From contig NZ_KV440949.1 of NCBI RefSeq assembly GCF_001636315.1, positions 2,285,203 through 2,349,202 of the forward strand: a stretch of DNA of 64,000 nucleotides. The letters run 5' to 3'. Both the position numbers and the translations under genes were made by a program. The stretch comes from Neobacillus mesonae. GTDB taxonomy: Bacteria > Bacillota > Bacilli > Bacillales > Cytobacillaceae. Below are positions 54,694 through 63,554 of the stretch, piece after piece; the first letter of the stretch is position 1; every line of letters begins with the position of its first letter. Below the pieces are notes generated by a model. That model was not told the origin of the DNA and searched no databases. It worked only from the letters and a program-made list of their open reading frames with translations.

Positions 54694-55557
54694 CTATTTC
54701 CCTTTCTGATAAATCCGCTCATTCGGATTAAATTCCACGTAGTCCAGCCCTTTCGGCTTAAACAGAATCGACTCTTTGCTGCCGAGACCGACGAAACCGC
54801 CGTCAGCCAGGCTGTTGTAAATCAACCGGTGGACCTTCTGCTGCAGCTCTCTGTCAAAATAAATCATCACATTTCTGCATAGTATCACATGGAACTCATT
54901 AAACGAGCTGTCCGTCACCAGGTTGTGCTGGGCGAAGGTGAGGTTGTCCTTCATGATTGGATAAAAATAAGCGTACTGATGGTCGGTAGTGTAATACTCA
55001 GAAAATGAATTTTTTCCGCCCGCTTTTAAATAATTCTTCGTATACTGCTGCATTTTTCTCAACGGAAAAGCGCCCTTTTGCGCAGATAAGAGCGCTTTTT
55101 CATTCATATCAGTCGCGTAGATTTTTGTTTTATTCGCCAAGCCTTCCTCCTTTATCAGAATGGCCATCGAATAAACCTCCTCGCCGGTTGCACAGCCGGC
55201 ATGCCAGATGCGGATTTCCGGCAGGTCGCGCAAGAGCGGTACGACCTCGCTTCGAAATGCTGCGAAAAAGCTCGGGTCGCGGTACATTTCCGTCATTCGG
55301 ATGGAGAGGTCATTTAACAACCGTTCGAGATACGCCGGGTCGTGTAGAATTTTTTCCAATAATGCCGTAATCGTCGGCAGCCGCTCCGCCCTCATGCGGT
55401 GAATGATCCGCCGGCCCAAGGATGCCCGGACGTAGTGGCGGAAATCGTAGCCATACTTTTGATAGAGGCCCTCGAGCAGCAAATTAATTTCAATTTGCTC
55501 GAGCTCGCTAAGCGGCGTGGACTCCGATGTATCATGCAGTAAAAATTGTTCCATCAT
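54694..55557 (-). CDS. rsbM: CheR-type methyltransferase (RsbM-like)
   Basis: 287 residues. The ATG at 55557 overlaps the rsbK stop by one base (TAATG), so the genes are translated together. N-terminal CheR helical domain (IEINLLLEGLYQKYGYDFRHYVRASLGRRI), then SAM-binding Rossmann fold: EIRIWHAGCATGEEVYSMAI, IYATDMNEKALLSA, and NVMIYFD. In B. cereus, RsbM (BC1007) methylates the sensor kinase RsbK and damps sigma-B activity. No MCP is near, so methylation of the adjacent kinase is the likely role. Confidence 0.88.
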   Translation of the reverse strand: MMEQFLLHDTSESTPLSELEQIEINLLLEGLYQKYGYDFRHYVRASLGRRIIHRMRAERLPTITALLEKILHDPAYLERLLNDLSIRMTEMYRDPSFFAAFRSEVVPLLRDLPEIRIWHAGCATGEEVYSMAILIKEEGLANKTKIYATDMNEKALLSAQKGAFPLRKMQQYTKNYLKAGGKNSFSEYYTTDHQYAYFYPIMKDNLTFAQHNLVTDSSFNEFHVILCRNVMIYFDRELQQKVHRLIYNSLADGGFVGLGSKESILFKPKGLDYVEFNPNERIYQKGK

Positions 55558-58277
55558 TACTGCGCCACCTGCTCCGTCAGCCATACTCGCATTAACGAGA
55601 ACATTTGGTTAATATCGAGCGGCTTCATGATGTAATCCGAGGCCCCCGCTTCCATACACTTGTCGCGCTCTCCTTTCATCGCCTTCGCGGTCAGCGCGAT
55701 GATCGGCAGCTGATGCAAGCCAAGTTCCCCACGGATAATCTCCATGGCCTCATATCCGCCCATAATTGGCATCATGATGTCCATGAACACAAGGTCAAAA
55801 TCGGAACCCTCTCTCAGAATGTCGATAGCCTCCTTGCCGTTTTCCGCAACCTCAACGACGATTCCCTTTCTCTCAAGCGCCGTTACAAGTGCAAAAACAT
55901 TGCGGCCATCATCTTCAACGAGCAATATTTTTTTCCCTTTAAAAATCAGCCCATCTGAATCTTCACTTTCCAACAGCGCCACTTCTTCCTCTTCTACCGG
56001 CTCATAGCTGACACTTGCCGCCGCTTCCTCCAGAGCCAGCATTTTAGGCTGCTCGACCACAACATCCGCCATGCTCGGGATATAAAGTGTAAAGTTGCTG
56101 CCCTTGCCCGGTTCGCTTTCTAGCGAAAGAGCCCCGCCAAGCAAATGTGTAAACTCGCGGCAAATCGACAATCCAAGCCCAGTGCCGCCATATTGCCTGT
56201 TTGTCGTGCCGTCAACTTGCTGGAAGGCATTAAAAATAATTTGCTGCTTATCAAGCGGGATTCCAATTCCAGTATCAATAACGGAAATTGCCAGTACCGG
56301 TTTGTCCGTCCCTAGAATTTCCGGATCTGCCTGTTCAATTTGCACTGTAACCGAACCTTTTTCCGTAAACTTGAAGGCATTGGATAAAAGATTTTTTAAA
56401 ATTTGCTGCAGTCGTTGGCCGTCTGTTGAAATAACAGGCGGGACACCTACATCAGTTACCACATCAAACCGCAAATTCTTTTTCGCCGCCACAGGATCGA
56501 ACATCGCTTTCATCATTTGCGGCAGTTCTGTCACGTTGACTTCATCAGTTAATATTTCAATTTTCCCCGCTTCAATTTTGGAAAGGTCGAGGATGTCGTC
56601 AATTAATCGGAGCAAATCGCCCCCTGCCGTATGAACGACGCGTGCGGAATCGCGTACTTCCTCGAGCTCCATGTCGTCGTCGCTTTCCATCAGCATCTGT
56701 GACAAAATAATGATGCTGTTTAGCGGCGTCCGCAGCTCATGCGACATGTTCGCCAGAAAATCCGTTTTATACTGCGAACTTTGCTGCAGCTTGCGCGAAT
56801 AGTCCTCGAGCTCGTCCTTCGCTCTCTTCAGTTCGAACGCCCGCTGTTCGGCGTATCGCTTCTGCTCTGCTAAAAATTCGTTGGTCGTTTGCAGCTGCTC
56901 CTGCTGCATTTGCAATTCTTCCGACTGTGCCTGGAGTTCCTCGGATTGCGCCTGGAGCTCTTCTGTCATGACCTGCGATTCTGTAAGCAGACGCTCCACC
57001 TCCATCCGTCCTAAGACACTGGTAATTGCCGAACCGAACTTGTCCTGCAGCAGATCGAGCAATGTTAGATGCTGCGATTGGAACGGTTGAAGCGCCGCAA
57101 ATTCGACGACCGCTTCGACTCTTCCTTCATATAATATAGGCGCCACTAATAAACTTCTTGGTGAAGATGCCCCTAAGCCTGTGGTCATTTTGAAATGCTC
57201 CTCCGGCAGCTGGTCGATTAGAAAAATCCGTTTATCGACGGCCACTTGTCCAACGATTCCTTCTCCAAGGCGGAAGCTTTGAGCCGAACAGTCATCGTTT
57301 GCCAGGGCATAGCCGGCCTCTTTTACGTAAACAGGGTCGCCGCATTGATTTTTACGAAGATAAACCACCCCGTAAACCGCGTCCAGCAATGGGGCAAGCC
57401 TCTTTAAAAACAACTCGGACAATTCGGTAATATCGGTGATGCCTTGATAAATTAACGAAATATCGGTGACACTTTTTTGGATCCAGCTTTGTTTTTCAAG
57501 GTTGCTGAGCAGGTCATTCATCGCTTCCGCCAGCTCGCGCGTCTCGTCCTTAGACTTCACGTTGATCCGCGTTGTCAGGTCAACGTTGGAATCGGAAGTG
57601 GTAATATTCTTAATCGTTGACACGACTTGCCTGATCGTACTGACGATGGAACGTGACAGGTAAAACGCAGTTGCGAGGGTAATCACCGTGACAACCAGAA
57701 TTATTGCATATAAAGTAATTATTAAATTGGTCGTGTTCTGTTTGAGCTCGTCAATGCGCTGGGTTGTCTGTTTCTTTTCAGTGGAGAGAAATGACGCAAA
57801 TTGCGTACGCAGCTGATCGGTCACTTTCTTTCCTTTGTAGTTCTTGAATTGCTGGTTCAACTCCTCTGTATTGCCAGTCTTTTTATACTGGATCGCCGCT
57901 TCCCCATATTTCGCAACCCAGTCGATAATCAGCGGCTTGATCTCCTCCAGATTACGCTGCTGATTGCCGTTTTGCGCCAGCAGGGAATGGAGTTTGTTGT
58001 AGTTGTCGAGCCAGCTGCGGTTTGCCTGATTATACGGTTCGAGATATTCCTCATCGCCTGTAAGAACGAATCCCCGCATCCCCGTTTCCATATCAAGCAC
58101 ATTTTTTTGAATCTGGTTCGCCAAATCGTGGACTTCGACGTCATGCTGCGACACGAATTCGACCTCCTTCTGCAGGGCCGTCATCCGGTTCATCACTATC
58201 AACAGAGACAGCACCAAGCAAATCAAGATTGTCAAATAGCCTGTAATTATTTTTGCATGTATATTAAACTTTCTCAT
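55557..58277 (-). CDS. rsbK: Hybrid sensor histidine kinase (RsbK-like)
   Basis: 906 residues. Two membrane helices (about 10-30 and 180-205) flank a CHASE3-type extracytoplasmic domain with ETGMRGFVLTGDEEYL. Then HAMP, a GAF domain (about 275-425), a coiled coil with SEELQAQ repeats, HisKA with His in FLANMSHELRTPLNS, HATPase (DTGIGIPLDKQQIIFNAFQQ, GGTGLGLSI), and a C-terminal receiver with Asp in DFDLVFMDIMMPIMGG. Domain order matches RsbK of the B. cereus group, which phosphorylates the RsbY phosphatase to release sigma-B. rsbM overlaps its end. A sigma-A-like promoter (TTGGGT-17-TATGAT) stands at 58345-58317. Confidence 0.9.
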   Translation of the reverse strand: MRKFNIHAKIITGYLTILICLVLSLLIVMNRMTALQKEVEFVSQHDVEVHDLANQIQKNVLDMETGMRGFVLTGDEEYLEPYNQANRSWLDNYNKLHSLLAQNGNQQRNLEEIKPLIIDWVAKYGEAAIQYKKTGNTEELNQQFKNYKGKKVTDQLRTQFASFLSTEKKQTTQRIDELKQNTTNLIITLYAIILVVTVITLATAFYLSRSIVSTIRQVVSTIKNITTSDSNVDLTTRINVKSKDETRELAEAMNDLLSNLEKQSWIQKSVTDISLIYQGITDITELSELFLKRLAPLLDAVYGVVYLRKNQCGDPVYVKEAGYALANDDCSAQSFRLGEGIVGQVAVDKRIFLIDQLPEEHFKMTTGLGASSPRSLLVAPILYEGRVEAVVEFAALQPFQSQHLTLLDLLQDKFGSAITSVLGRMEVERLLTESQVMTEELQAQSEELQAQSEELQMQQEQLQTTNEFLAEQKRYAEQRAFELKRAKDELEDYSRKLQQSSQYKTDFLANMSHELRTPLNSIIILSQMLMESDDDMELEEVRDSARVVHTAGGDLLRLIDDILDLSKIEAGKIEILTDEVNVTELPQMMKAMFDPVAAKKNLRFDVVTDVGVPPVISTDGQRLQQILKNLLSNAFKFTEKGSVTVQIEQADPEILGTDKPVLAISVIDTGIGIPLDKQQIIFNAFQQVDGTTNRQYGGTGLGLSICREFTHLLGGALSLESEPGKGSNFTLYIPSMADVVVEQPKMLALEEAAASVSYEPVEEEEVALLESEDSDGLIFKGKKILLVEDDGRNVFALVTALERKGIVVEVAENGKEAIDILREGSDFDLVFMDIMMPIMGGYEAMEIIRGELGLHQLPIIALTAKAMKGERDKCMEAGASDYIMKPLDINQMFSLMRVWLTEQVAQ

Positions 58278-58316
58278 GGAAATTACCCTCCTTTTTGTAA
58301 AAAAATCCTTTTTTCT

Positions 58317-58345
58317 ATCATATCGTTTTAATGGTGCTGACCCAA
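58317..58345 (-). promoter_or_regulatory. Sigma-A-like promoter of rsbK-rsbM
   Basis: Minus strand: -35 TTGGGT (58345-58340), 17-bp spacer, -10 TATGAT (58322-58317). Confidence 0.5.
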
Positions 58346-58481
58346 TGGGAAATAGGACCTAAGATGGGAATTGTCCAGATAGTTTGACAGAAAATCGCAT
58401 AATCATACGGTATCAGCAGCACCCTGCGATTTTCGAAAAATAGTTCCGCAAAAATCTTTTGAGCCCTTTTTTGAAAAACTA

Positions 58482-58507
58482 GTTTCAAAGAGTCACCAGC
58501 AGGGTAT
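58482..58507 (+). promoter_or_regulatory. Sigma-B promoter of dps
   Basis: -35 GTTTCA, 14-bp spacer, -10 GGGTAT; 35 bp upstream of the dps start. Confidence 0.75.
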
Positions 58508-58541
58508 CTAATAGGTAACGACACTTTTGGAGGTAGTTACC

Positions 58542-58997
58542 ATGGTAAAAACAATGGAAAAAGTATCCAATACACTAAATAAACAAGTCGCCAATTTTTC
58601 GGTTCTTTATATGAAGCTGCATCATTATCATTGGTACGTGAAGGGTGAAAACTTCTTCACACTGCATGTGAAATTTGAGGAGTTATATAAGGAAGCCTCG
58701 TTACATCTCGATACGATTGCCGAAAGGATGCTGGCCGTGGGAGAGAAACCGGCTGCTACCTTGAAGGAGCATTTGGAAATGGCTTCGGTTGAAGAAGCAT
58801 CCAACTCCGGCGAAGAAATCTCCGCTTCGGAAATGGTTAAAGAGCTGGTTGATGACTTTGACACTATATGTAAAGAGCTTACAGATGGAATTAGTGTGGC
58901 CGAGGACAGTGACGACCAGCCAACCGCCGACATGTTCATCAGCATCCGCACATCGTTAGAAAAACATAAATGGATGCTACAGGCATACTTGGGATAA
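58542..58997 (+). CDS. dps: Dps-family ferritin-like DNA protection protein
   Basis: 151 residues from ATG 58542, GGAGG 8 bases upstream. The ferritin-like bundle has the Dps motif HHYHWYVKGENFFTLHVKFEELYKEASLHLDTIAERM: His, Asp and Glu of the inter-subunit ferroxidase site. It stores iron and shields DNA under stress. A sigma-B promoter match precedes it. The B. cereus sigB locus also carries a ferritin-like gene, orf4, at this place. Confidence 0.9.
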   Translation: MVKTMEKVSNTLNKQVANFSVLYMKLHHYHWYVKGENFFTLHVKFEELYKEASLHLDTIAERMLAVGEKPAATLKEHLEMASVEEASNSGEEISASEMVKELVDDFDTICKELTDGISVAEDSDDQPTADMFISIRTSLEKHKWMLQAYLG

Positions 58998-59005
58998 TCA
59001 ATTAA

Positions 59006-59043
59006 TGAAAACGGGCCTTTTTTAATGAAGGGCCGTTTTCTCT
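59006..59043 (+). terminator. Terminator of dps
   Basis: Stem AAAACGGGCC / GGGCCGTTTT with loop TTTTTTAATGAA, followed by TCTC. Confidence 0.75.
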
Positions 59044-59087
59044 TAAGAGAGAGCATGTCATTCGGTAGTTTAAAGACAGTTTTGGCA

Positions 59088-59500
59088 TGGAACCTTGGAA
59101 TTTTGTCCTTCGTCCTAGCGATGAAGGACATTTTCCATGGGAAACCTGCTTCGTTTGGTCTCCATCACGCCGATGAAGGACATTTTGCATGGGAAGCCTG
59201 CTTCGTTTGGTCTTCATCACGCTGATGAAGGACATTTTGCATGCGAAACCTGCTTCGTTTGGTCTTCATCACGCCGATGAAGGACATTTTGCATGGGAAG
59301 CCTGCTTCGTTTGGTCTTCATCACGCCGATGAAGGACATTTTGCATGCGAAACCTGCTTCGTTTGGTCTTCATCACGCCGATGAAGGACATTTTGCATGG
59401 GAAACCTACTTCGTTTGGTCTCCATCACGCCGATGAAGGACATTTTGCAAAAGAGTCTACTAATTTTGTCCTTCATCCCAACAAAGAAAATTCATTTTTT
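59088..59500. repeat. Array F: seven 52-bp units with alternating spacers
   Basis: GATGAAGGA starts at 59120, 59172, 59224, 59276, 59328, 59380 and 59432, all 52 bp. Dyad: GTCTTCATC/GTCCTTCGTC - ACGCC/CTAGC - GATGAAGGAC. Spacers alternate GGGAAGCC and GCGAAACC types, giving a 104-bp period in the middle. Lies in the convergent gap of dps and rsbY. Confidence 0.96.
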
Positions 59501-59538
59501 GTGAAAAGTCCATATCAGCAGAACTTCCGACACTATTT

Positions 59539-60801
59539 TTAACAACCAGCTGAAATTAGCACCAAACATATATCGTCCTTCGGGGCATTCAGCTGATCCG
59601 CACTTAGCTGCAGCCGCTCGAGCAGCTCCTCTGCATCATCGGCAGCACCGACAGAATCCTGAAGGCCGCTAACCAACCGCTCCATACCATCCCCGTACTC
59701 GTCCTCGAGCCACTCCGACAGCCCGTCCGTGTAGAGCAGAATCCGCGCCTCTTCCTGATATTCAATAACACCTTTTGTAATCTCAATTTCATCAAAAAAG
59801 CCCAGCGCACAGGAACCAAAAGTCAATTGCTTTAACTCATCATCTACAATCGCAATCCCCGCCGGATGCCCGGCATTGACATACTCTATTGTCCGCGCCT
59901 CGGTGTCCAAAACAAAATAAATCGCCGTAAAATAGTAATTGATCAAGCTATCTGGCATTTGCAGCTGGTTCATCCGCCGGTTCAGCTCCTGCATAACTGC
60001 CTCAGGGTCGGCCATCCCCATAATCGTATCTTTTAAAACAGAATATATGTACATGCACACAAGCGAGGATGAAATCCCGTGGCCCATCACGTCCAGCAAA
60101 ATTACACCATACCGGGTCGGGGAAATCCGGTACCACGCATATAAATCACCGGCGAGTTCAAATGAAGGCTTGTAGACAGCCGAAATGGTCACATTGTCTC
60201 CCAAAAGCGGCCCGCTCAGCATGCTGCGCTGCACCTGCTTCGCCAGGTCCAGCTCATATTGAATCCGCTGGTCCCGCTCCTTCCGCAAGTCCTTCTCCTT
60301 TTTCAAACGTAAAACGGAACGCATCCGCGCTAGCAGCTCGACTTTATTGATCGGCTTCAACACGTAATCAAGCGCACCGGCATCCATCGCCTCGGCCATC
60401 TTGTAGGAATCGCCCATCGCGGTGACAAATATAATCGGCAGGTCGTGGTACCGCGGATCCGCTAAAATCGTGCGGCAGGCTTCCATCCCATCAATCTCCG
60501 GCATCATCAAATCCATCAAAACCAAATCCACCTGAACCTCCGCTGCATGCGCCCCGATCGGTCCAGATACAACATGCGAAGCAGTACCAGATACCGTATC
60601 GGATGCAGGTCTCGTCACAGATTCAACCCCAAGAGAATCCGAAGACCCTGCCGCACCTCCATCTATCCGCAGATGCTGATATAATTCCTTAGCAGAGGAC
60701 ATCAAGAGGATTTTTCGATAACCGGCCCGCCTCAGAATTTTTTCGATAATCATGAGATTTGTGGCATTATCATCCACAATAACGATATTCATTGTATGCA
60801 A
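59539..60801 (-). CDS. rsbY: Response regulator PP2C phosphatase (RsbY/RsbP-like)
   Basis: 420 residues, TTG start at 60801 (AAAGGAG nine bases upstream; the first ATG is nine bases further on). Receiver domain at 1-170 with acidic pair DD at 10-11, phospho-acceptor Asp97 in LVLMDLMMP, Thr and Lys (VTAMGDSY, LKPINK). A segment of about 40 residues (48-90, Ser/Thr/Ala/Gly rich) is inserted before the phospho-strand. Then SpoIIE/PP2C phosphatase: PSFELAGDLYAWYRIS, LLDVMGHGISSSL, LYTDGLSEW, APKDDICLV. It would dephosphorylate RsbV-P when its receiver is phosphorylated by RsbK. A REP hairpin separates it from sigB. Confidence 0.9.
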   Translation of the reverse strand: MHTMNIVIVDDNATNLMIIEKILRRAGYRKILLMSSAKELYQHLRIDGGAAGSSDSLGVESVTRPASDTVSGTASHVVSGPIGAHAAEVQVDLVLMDLMMPEIDGMEACRTILADPRYHDLPIIFVTAMGDSYKMAEAMDAGALDYVLKPINKVELLARMRSVLRLKKEKDLRKERDQRIQYELDLAKQVQRSMLSGPLLGDNVTISAVYKPSFELAGDLYAWYRISPTRYGVILLDVMGHGISSSLVCMYIYSVLKDTIMGMADPEAVMQELNRRMNQLQMPDSLINYYFTAIYFVLDTEARTIEYVNAGHPAGIAIVDDELKQLTFGSCALGFFDEIEITKGVIEYQEEARILLYTDGLSEWLEDEYGDGMERLVSGLQDSVGAADDAEELLERLQLSADQLNAPKDDICLVLISAGC

Positions 60802-60823
60802 CGCTGGTTTCTCCTTTCGAAAA

Positions 60824-60873
60824 GGTGCCTAACACCCGCTGTGCTCCCATGAACGCAACCGGTGTCAGGCACC
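60824..60873. repeat. REP-like hairpin between sigB and rsbY
   Basis: GGTGCCTAACACC (60824) and GGTGTCAGGCACC (60861) in inverted order around a 24-base loop; AAAGGT outer extension makes a stem about 15 bp. It begins two bases after the sigB stop and is followed on the minus strand by TTTTCG; likely an intercistronic terminator or attenuator. Confidence 0.8.
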
Positions 60874-60874
60874 T

Positions 60875-61642
60875 TTATTTCGTGAGTGCTTTTCTGAGTT
60901 TTTCGAGCGCTTTTTTTTGCAGGCGGGAGACGTGCATTTGTGAGATGCCGAGGGCTTCGCCGGTTTCCTTTTGGCTTTTGTTTTCTAAAAAAGTGCATTG
61001 AAGTATCTCTCGTTCCCTGTCCGTCAACACTGGCAGGGCGCTTTCCAGCAGCAGCTTTCGGTCCACTTTTTCAAAGTTGTCATCGTGCGACCCGATAATA
61101 TCCAAAGCCGTTACCGCGCTGCCCTCGGAGCTGGTTTCAATTGGCTGATCGACAGAGGCCGCTTGATAGCTTTTGCCCATTTCCATCGCTTCGAGCACAT
61201 CCTCTTCGGACACATCCAAATACTCGGCGATTTCCTGAACCTTCGGCGAGCGCTGATAGCGGTTGGTGAGCTCGTCCATAACGGAATTGATTTTCGTCCA
61301 CAATTCCTTAATCCCTCTTGGCACATGGACACTCCAGGTTTTATCCCGTAAAAACCGTTTGATTTCGCCAATGACAGTCGGGATTAAATAAGATTCAAAT
61401 GATTTTCCGGCGCCTGGCTCGTATCTCCTGATGGCAGCTAAAAAACCAACCATTCCGACCTGCATAATATCCTCATGAAAGCTTCTGCCCTTTGAATATT
61501 TTCGCGCAAGGCTTGCGACAAGTCCTGTATAATGCTCAACTAAGATGGTTTGCGCAGCGTCATCCTCGTCCTCTTGAAACCTTAGAATCAACGCCTCGAT
61601 CTCTTCTTTAGACCGTTTCGCCGTTCGAGATGGATTCGTCAC
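60875..61642 (-). CDS. sigB: RNA polymerase sigma factor SigB
   Basis: 255 residues from GTG 61642 (MTNPSRTAKRSKEEIEALI), GGGGAG upstream; an earlier GTG is possible. Region 2 (EDIMQVGMVGFLAAIRRYEPGAGKSF and RFLRDKTWSVHVPRGIKEL), region 3 (QRSPKVQEIAEYLDVSEEDVLEAMEMGKSYQA) and region 4 (LTDREREILQCTFLENKSQKETGEALGISQMHVSRLQKKALEKL) are clear. General stress sigma factor. It overlaps the end of rsbW by 35 bp. Confidence 0.95.
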   Translation of the reverse strand: MTNPSRTAKRSKEEIEALILRFQEDEDDAAQTILVEHYTGLVASLARKYSKGRSFHEDIMQVGMVGFLAAIRRYEPGAGKSFESYLIPTVIGEIKRFLRDKTWSVHVPRGIKELWTKINSVMDELTNRYQRSPKVQEIAEYLDVSEEDVLEAMEMGKSYQAASVDQPIETSSEGSAVTALDIIGSHDDNFEKVDRKLLLESALPVLTDREREILQCTFLENKSQKETGEALGISQMHVSRLQKKALEKLRKALTK

Positions 61643-62090
61643 GATTTTCACGCTCCCCACTTAGTTGCTTCATCATGAAGACCGTGACACCTGAATTATT
61701 CAACACACGGACCTCATCCATGAGCGTTTCGATTAAAAAGAGACCTAACCCTCCCTCAGCGAGCTGATCGACGGTGCTTGATTCTGTATAAGGCTTGAGG
61801 GCTTTTTTCGTCTCAAGAAAATCAAAACTCCTTCCGCTGTCCGCAACCATTATTTCGAGCTTATCCTCGTAAACCGCAAAACCAACAATCATTTCGCCGC
61901 CCTCATCATTCGTGTACGCATGCTGAACGCAATTCGTTGTTGCCTCGCTGACGGCAATTTTCATATCTTCAATTTCTGCGTATGTAAACCCCATGCGGCT
62001 GGCAACTCCTGATAACGTTAATCTGACAACACCTACGTAGTCCGGTTTGGCCGGAACTTTAATTTCGATATAATCCATCACTTGCTTCAT
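61608..62090 (-). CDS. rsbW: Anti-sigma-B factor, serine kinase RsbW
   Basis: 160 residues. GHKL kinase: ATTNCVQHAYTND (N-box), VADSGRSFD, GGLGLFLIETLMDEV. It binds sigma-B or phosphorylates RsbV. Start ATG 62090 follows GGAGGAC. The middle gene of rsbV-rsbW-sigB, with 12 bp to rsbV. Confidence 0.93.
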   Translation of the reverse strand: MKQVMDYIEIKVPAKPDYVGVVRLTLSGVASRMGFTYAEIEDMKIAVSEATTNCVQHAYTNDEGGEMIVGFAVYEDKLEIMVADSGRSFDFLETKKALKPYTESSTVDQLAEGGLGLFLIETLMDEVRVLNNSGVTVFMMKQLSGERENRDESISNGETV

Positions 62091-62102
62091 CGTCCTCCAC
62101 CC

Positions 62103-62417
62103 TTAATTTGCAGAAATATTCATCACGTGACTTAAGCCGGTAATCTCAAACAGACGCTTCAATCGATCAGACAGTTCGATCAGCTGCAATTCGCCGCCTG
62201 TATTTTTCAGTTGTTTAAACAAACCAACAAACACGCCGAGCCCGGTGCTATCTAAGTAGGACACATCCTGCAGGTTAACAATGATTGTTTTGTTTCCCCC
62301 TTCCGCCAGGGGCAGTAACTCCTCCCGTAGCTTCGGCGCCGTAAAGGCATCAATCTCACCGGCCAGCTTCACCTCAATTTCCCTATCATTTTTCTGTTTC
62401 TCTATTTTTAAATCCAT
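62103..62417 (-). CDS. rsbV: Anti-anti-sigma factor RsbV
   Basis: 104 residues, STAS domain. Phosphorylation site Ser in [15 protein letters not shown]. Unphosphorylated RsbV sequesters RsbW and frees sigma-B. First gene of the operon, preceded by a sigma-B promoter (positive autoregulation). GGTGATT lies before the ATG. Confidence 0.93.
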   Translation of the reverse strand: MDLKIEKQKNDREIEVKLAGEIDAFTAPKLREELLPLAEGGNKTIIVNLQDVSYLDSTGLGVFVGLFKQLKNTGGELQLIELSDRLKRLFEITGLSHVMNISAN

Positions 62418-62449
62418 TTCATAATCACCTCTGATAGTTTACTAGTTAC

Positions 62450-62475
62450 ATACCCGCTCATTCCGAATGCTAAAC
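62450..62475 (-). promoter_or_regulatory. Sigma-B promoter of rsbV operon
   Basis: Minus strand: -35 GTTTAG (62475-62470), 14-bp spacer, -10 GGGTAT (62455-62450); near consensus. Confidence 0.8.
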
Positions 62476-62599
62476 CTCTTTTTTGAAAAAATTTTTTCTT
62501 TTAAAATTATACCAAAATATGCTAGGCGGCCGAATAGACCATATGACCTAGCGGATTGCATCCCGCTCCCTTATCAGTGACCACCGTTTATGCTTCGAG

Positions 62600-63262
62600 C
62601 GCTTTTTCATTGGAATCACTTCTCGCGGGTTTTCTGCAAGTTTTGTTTCCAATGACCCTGATTGGAATCACTTCTCATGTTTTTTCTCCGAGTTTGTTTC
62701 CAATGACCCTGATTGGAATCACTTCTCTCTTTTTTTCTCCAAGTTTTGTTTCCAATGACCCTGATTGGAATCACTTTTCGTGGGTTTTCTCCGAGTTTTG
62801 TTTCAAATGACCCTGATTGGAATCACTTTTCTCTTTTTTCCTCTCAGTTTTGTTTCCAATGACCCTGATTGGAATCACTTCTCTCTTTTTTTCTCCAAGT
62901 TTTGTTTCCAATGACCCTGATTGGAATCACTTTTCGTGGGTTTTCTCCGAGTTTTGTTTCCAATAACCCTGATTGGAATCACTTTTCTCTTTTTTCCTCT
63001 CAGTTTTGTTTCCAATGACCCTGATTGGAATCACTTCTCTCTGTTTTTCTCCGAGTTTTGTTTCCAATAACCCTGATTGGAATCACTTTTCTCTTTTTTC
63101 CTCTCAGTTTTGTTTCCAATGACCCCGATTGGAATCACTTTTCTCTCTTTTTCTCCGAGTTTTGTTTCCAATAACCCTGATTGGAATCACTTTTCTCTCT
63201 TTTCCTCTCAGTTTTGTTTCCAATGACCTCGAATGGAATCACTTTTCTCCACTCCCTCTGAG
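62600..63262. repeat. Array G: thirteen 52-bp units
   Basis: ATTGGAATC starts at 62609, 62661, 62712 (51 bp), 62764, 62816, 62868, 62920, 62972, 63024, 63076, 63128, 63180 and 63232. Dyad: TTCCAAT - GACCCTG - ATTGGAA (extending to a 9-bp imperfect arm); spacer CACTTYTCTCTTTTTTCTCC-like. Spacer types alternate (CTCTCAG / CTCCGAG). It lies between rsbV and the small sigma-B gene, that is between divergent promoters. Confidence 0.97.
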
Positions 63263-63280
63263 ACTTTTTTCCAATAACCC

Positions 63281-63305
63281 GTTTAAACTTTTATAAACAG
63301 GGTAT
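63281..63305 (+). promoter_or_regulatory. Consensus sigma-B promoter
   Basis: -35 GTTTAA, 13-bp spacer, -10 GGGTAT; exact sigma-B consensus, 27 bp upstream of the small ORF start. Confidence 0.82.
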
Positions 63306-63331
63306 TTAAAAGGACAAGGAGGAGAAATCAG

Positions 63332-63487
63332 ATGGATAAACAATATGAAAAGTTAAGGTACTCTGATAATAGCTCCATGGCGCGGGATTTGAAGGAGATC
63401 AAAAAGCTTGGCAAGGAAATGGAGCAGGAGAAAACCGGCAAAGAGTTGAAGAAAGAGGACGGGCTCACGCAGGACCCGAAGCAATAA
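63332..63487 (+). CDS. Small charged protein under sigma-B promoter
   Basis: 51 residues, ATG 63332 with AGGAGG six bases upstream. Sequence rich in Lys, Glu and Asp (MDKQYEKLRYSDNSSMARDL…), predicted helical, no Cys, no membrane segment. The exact sigma-B promoter and strong ribosome site make it convincing, though no family is recognised. Ends at a perfect REP hairpin. Confidence 0.75.
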   Translation: MDKQYEKLRYSDNSSMARDLKEIKKLGKEMEQEKTGKELKKEDGLTQDPKQ

Positions 63488-63489
63488 CA

Positions 63490-63538
63490 AAGGGTGTCAG
63501 GCACCATGTGAAAATTTCACATGGTGCCTGACACCCTT
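63490..63538. repeat. Perfect REP-like palindrome, 24-bp arms
   Basis: AAGGGTGTCAGGCACCATGTGAAA followed by one A and its exact complement. The cleanest copy of the GGTGTCAGGCACC family; placed between convergent genes (quoted arm shown by its ends: AAGGGTGTCAGG to ATGTGAAA). Confidence 0.92.
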
Positions 63539-63554
63539 CACTGTAACGACATCT

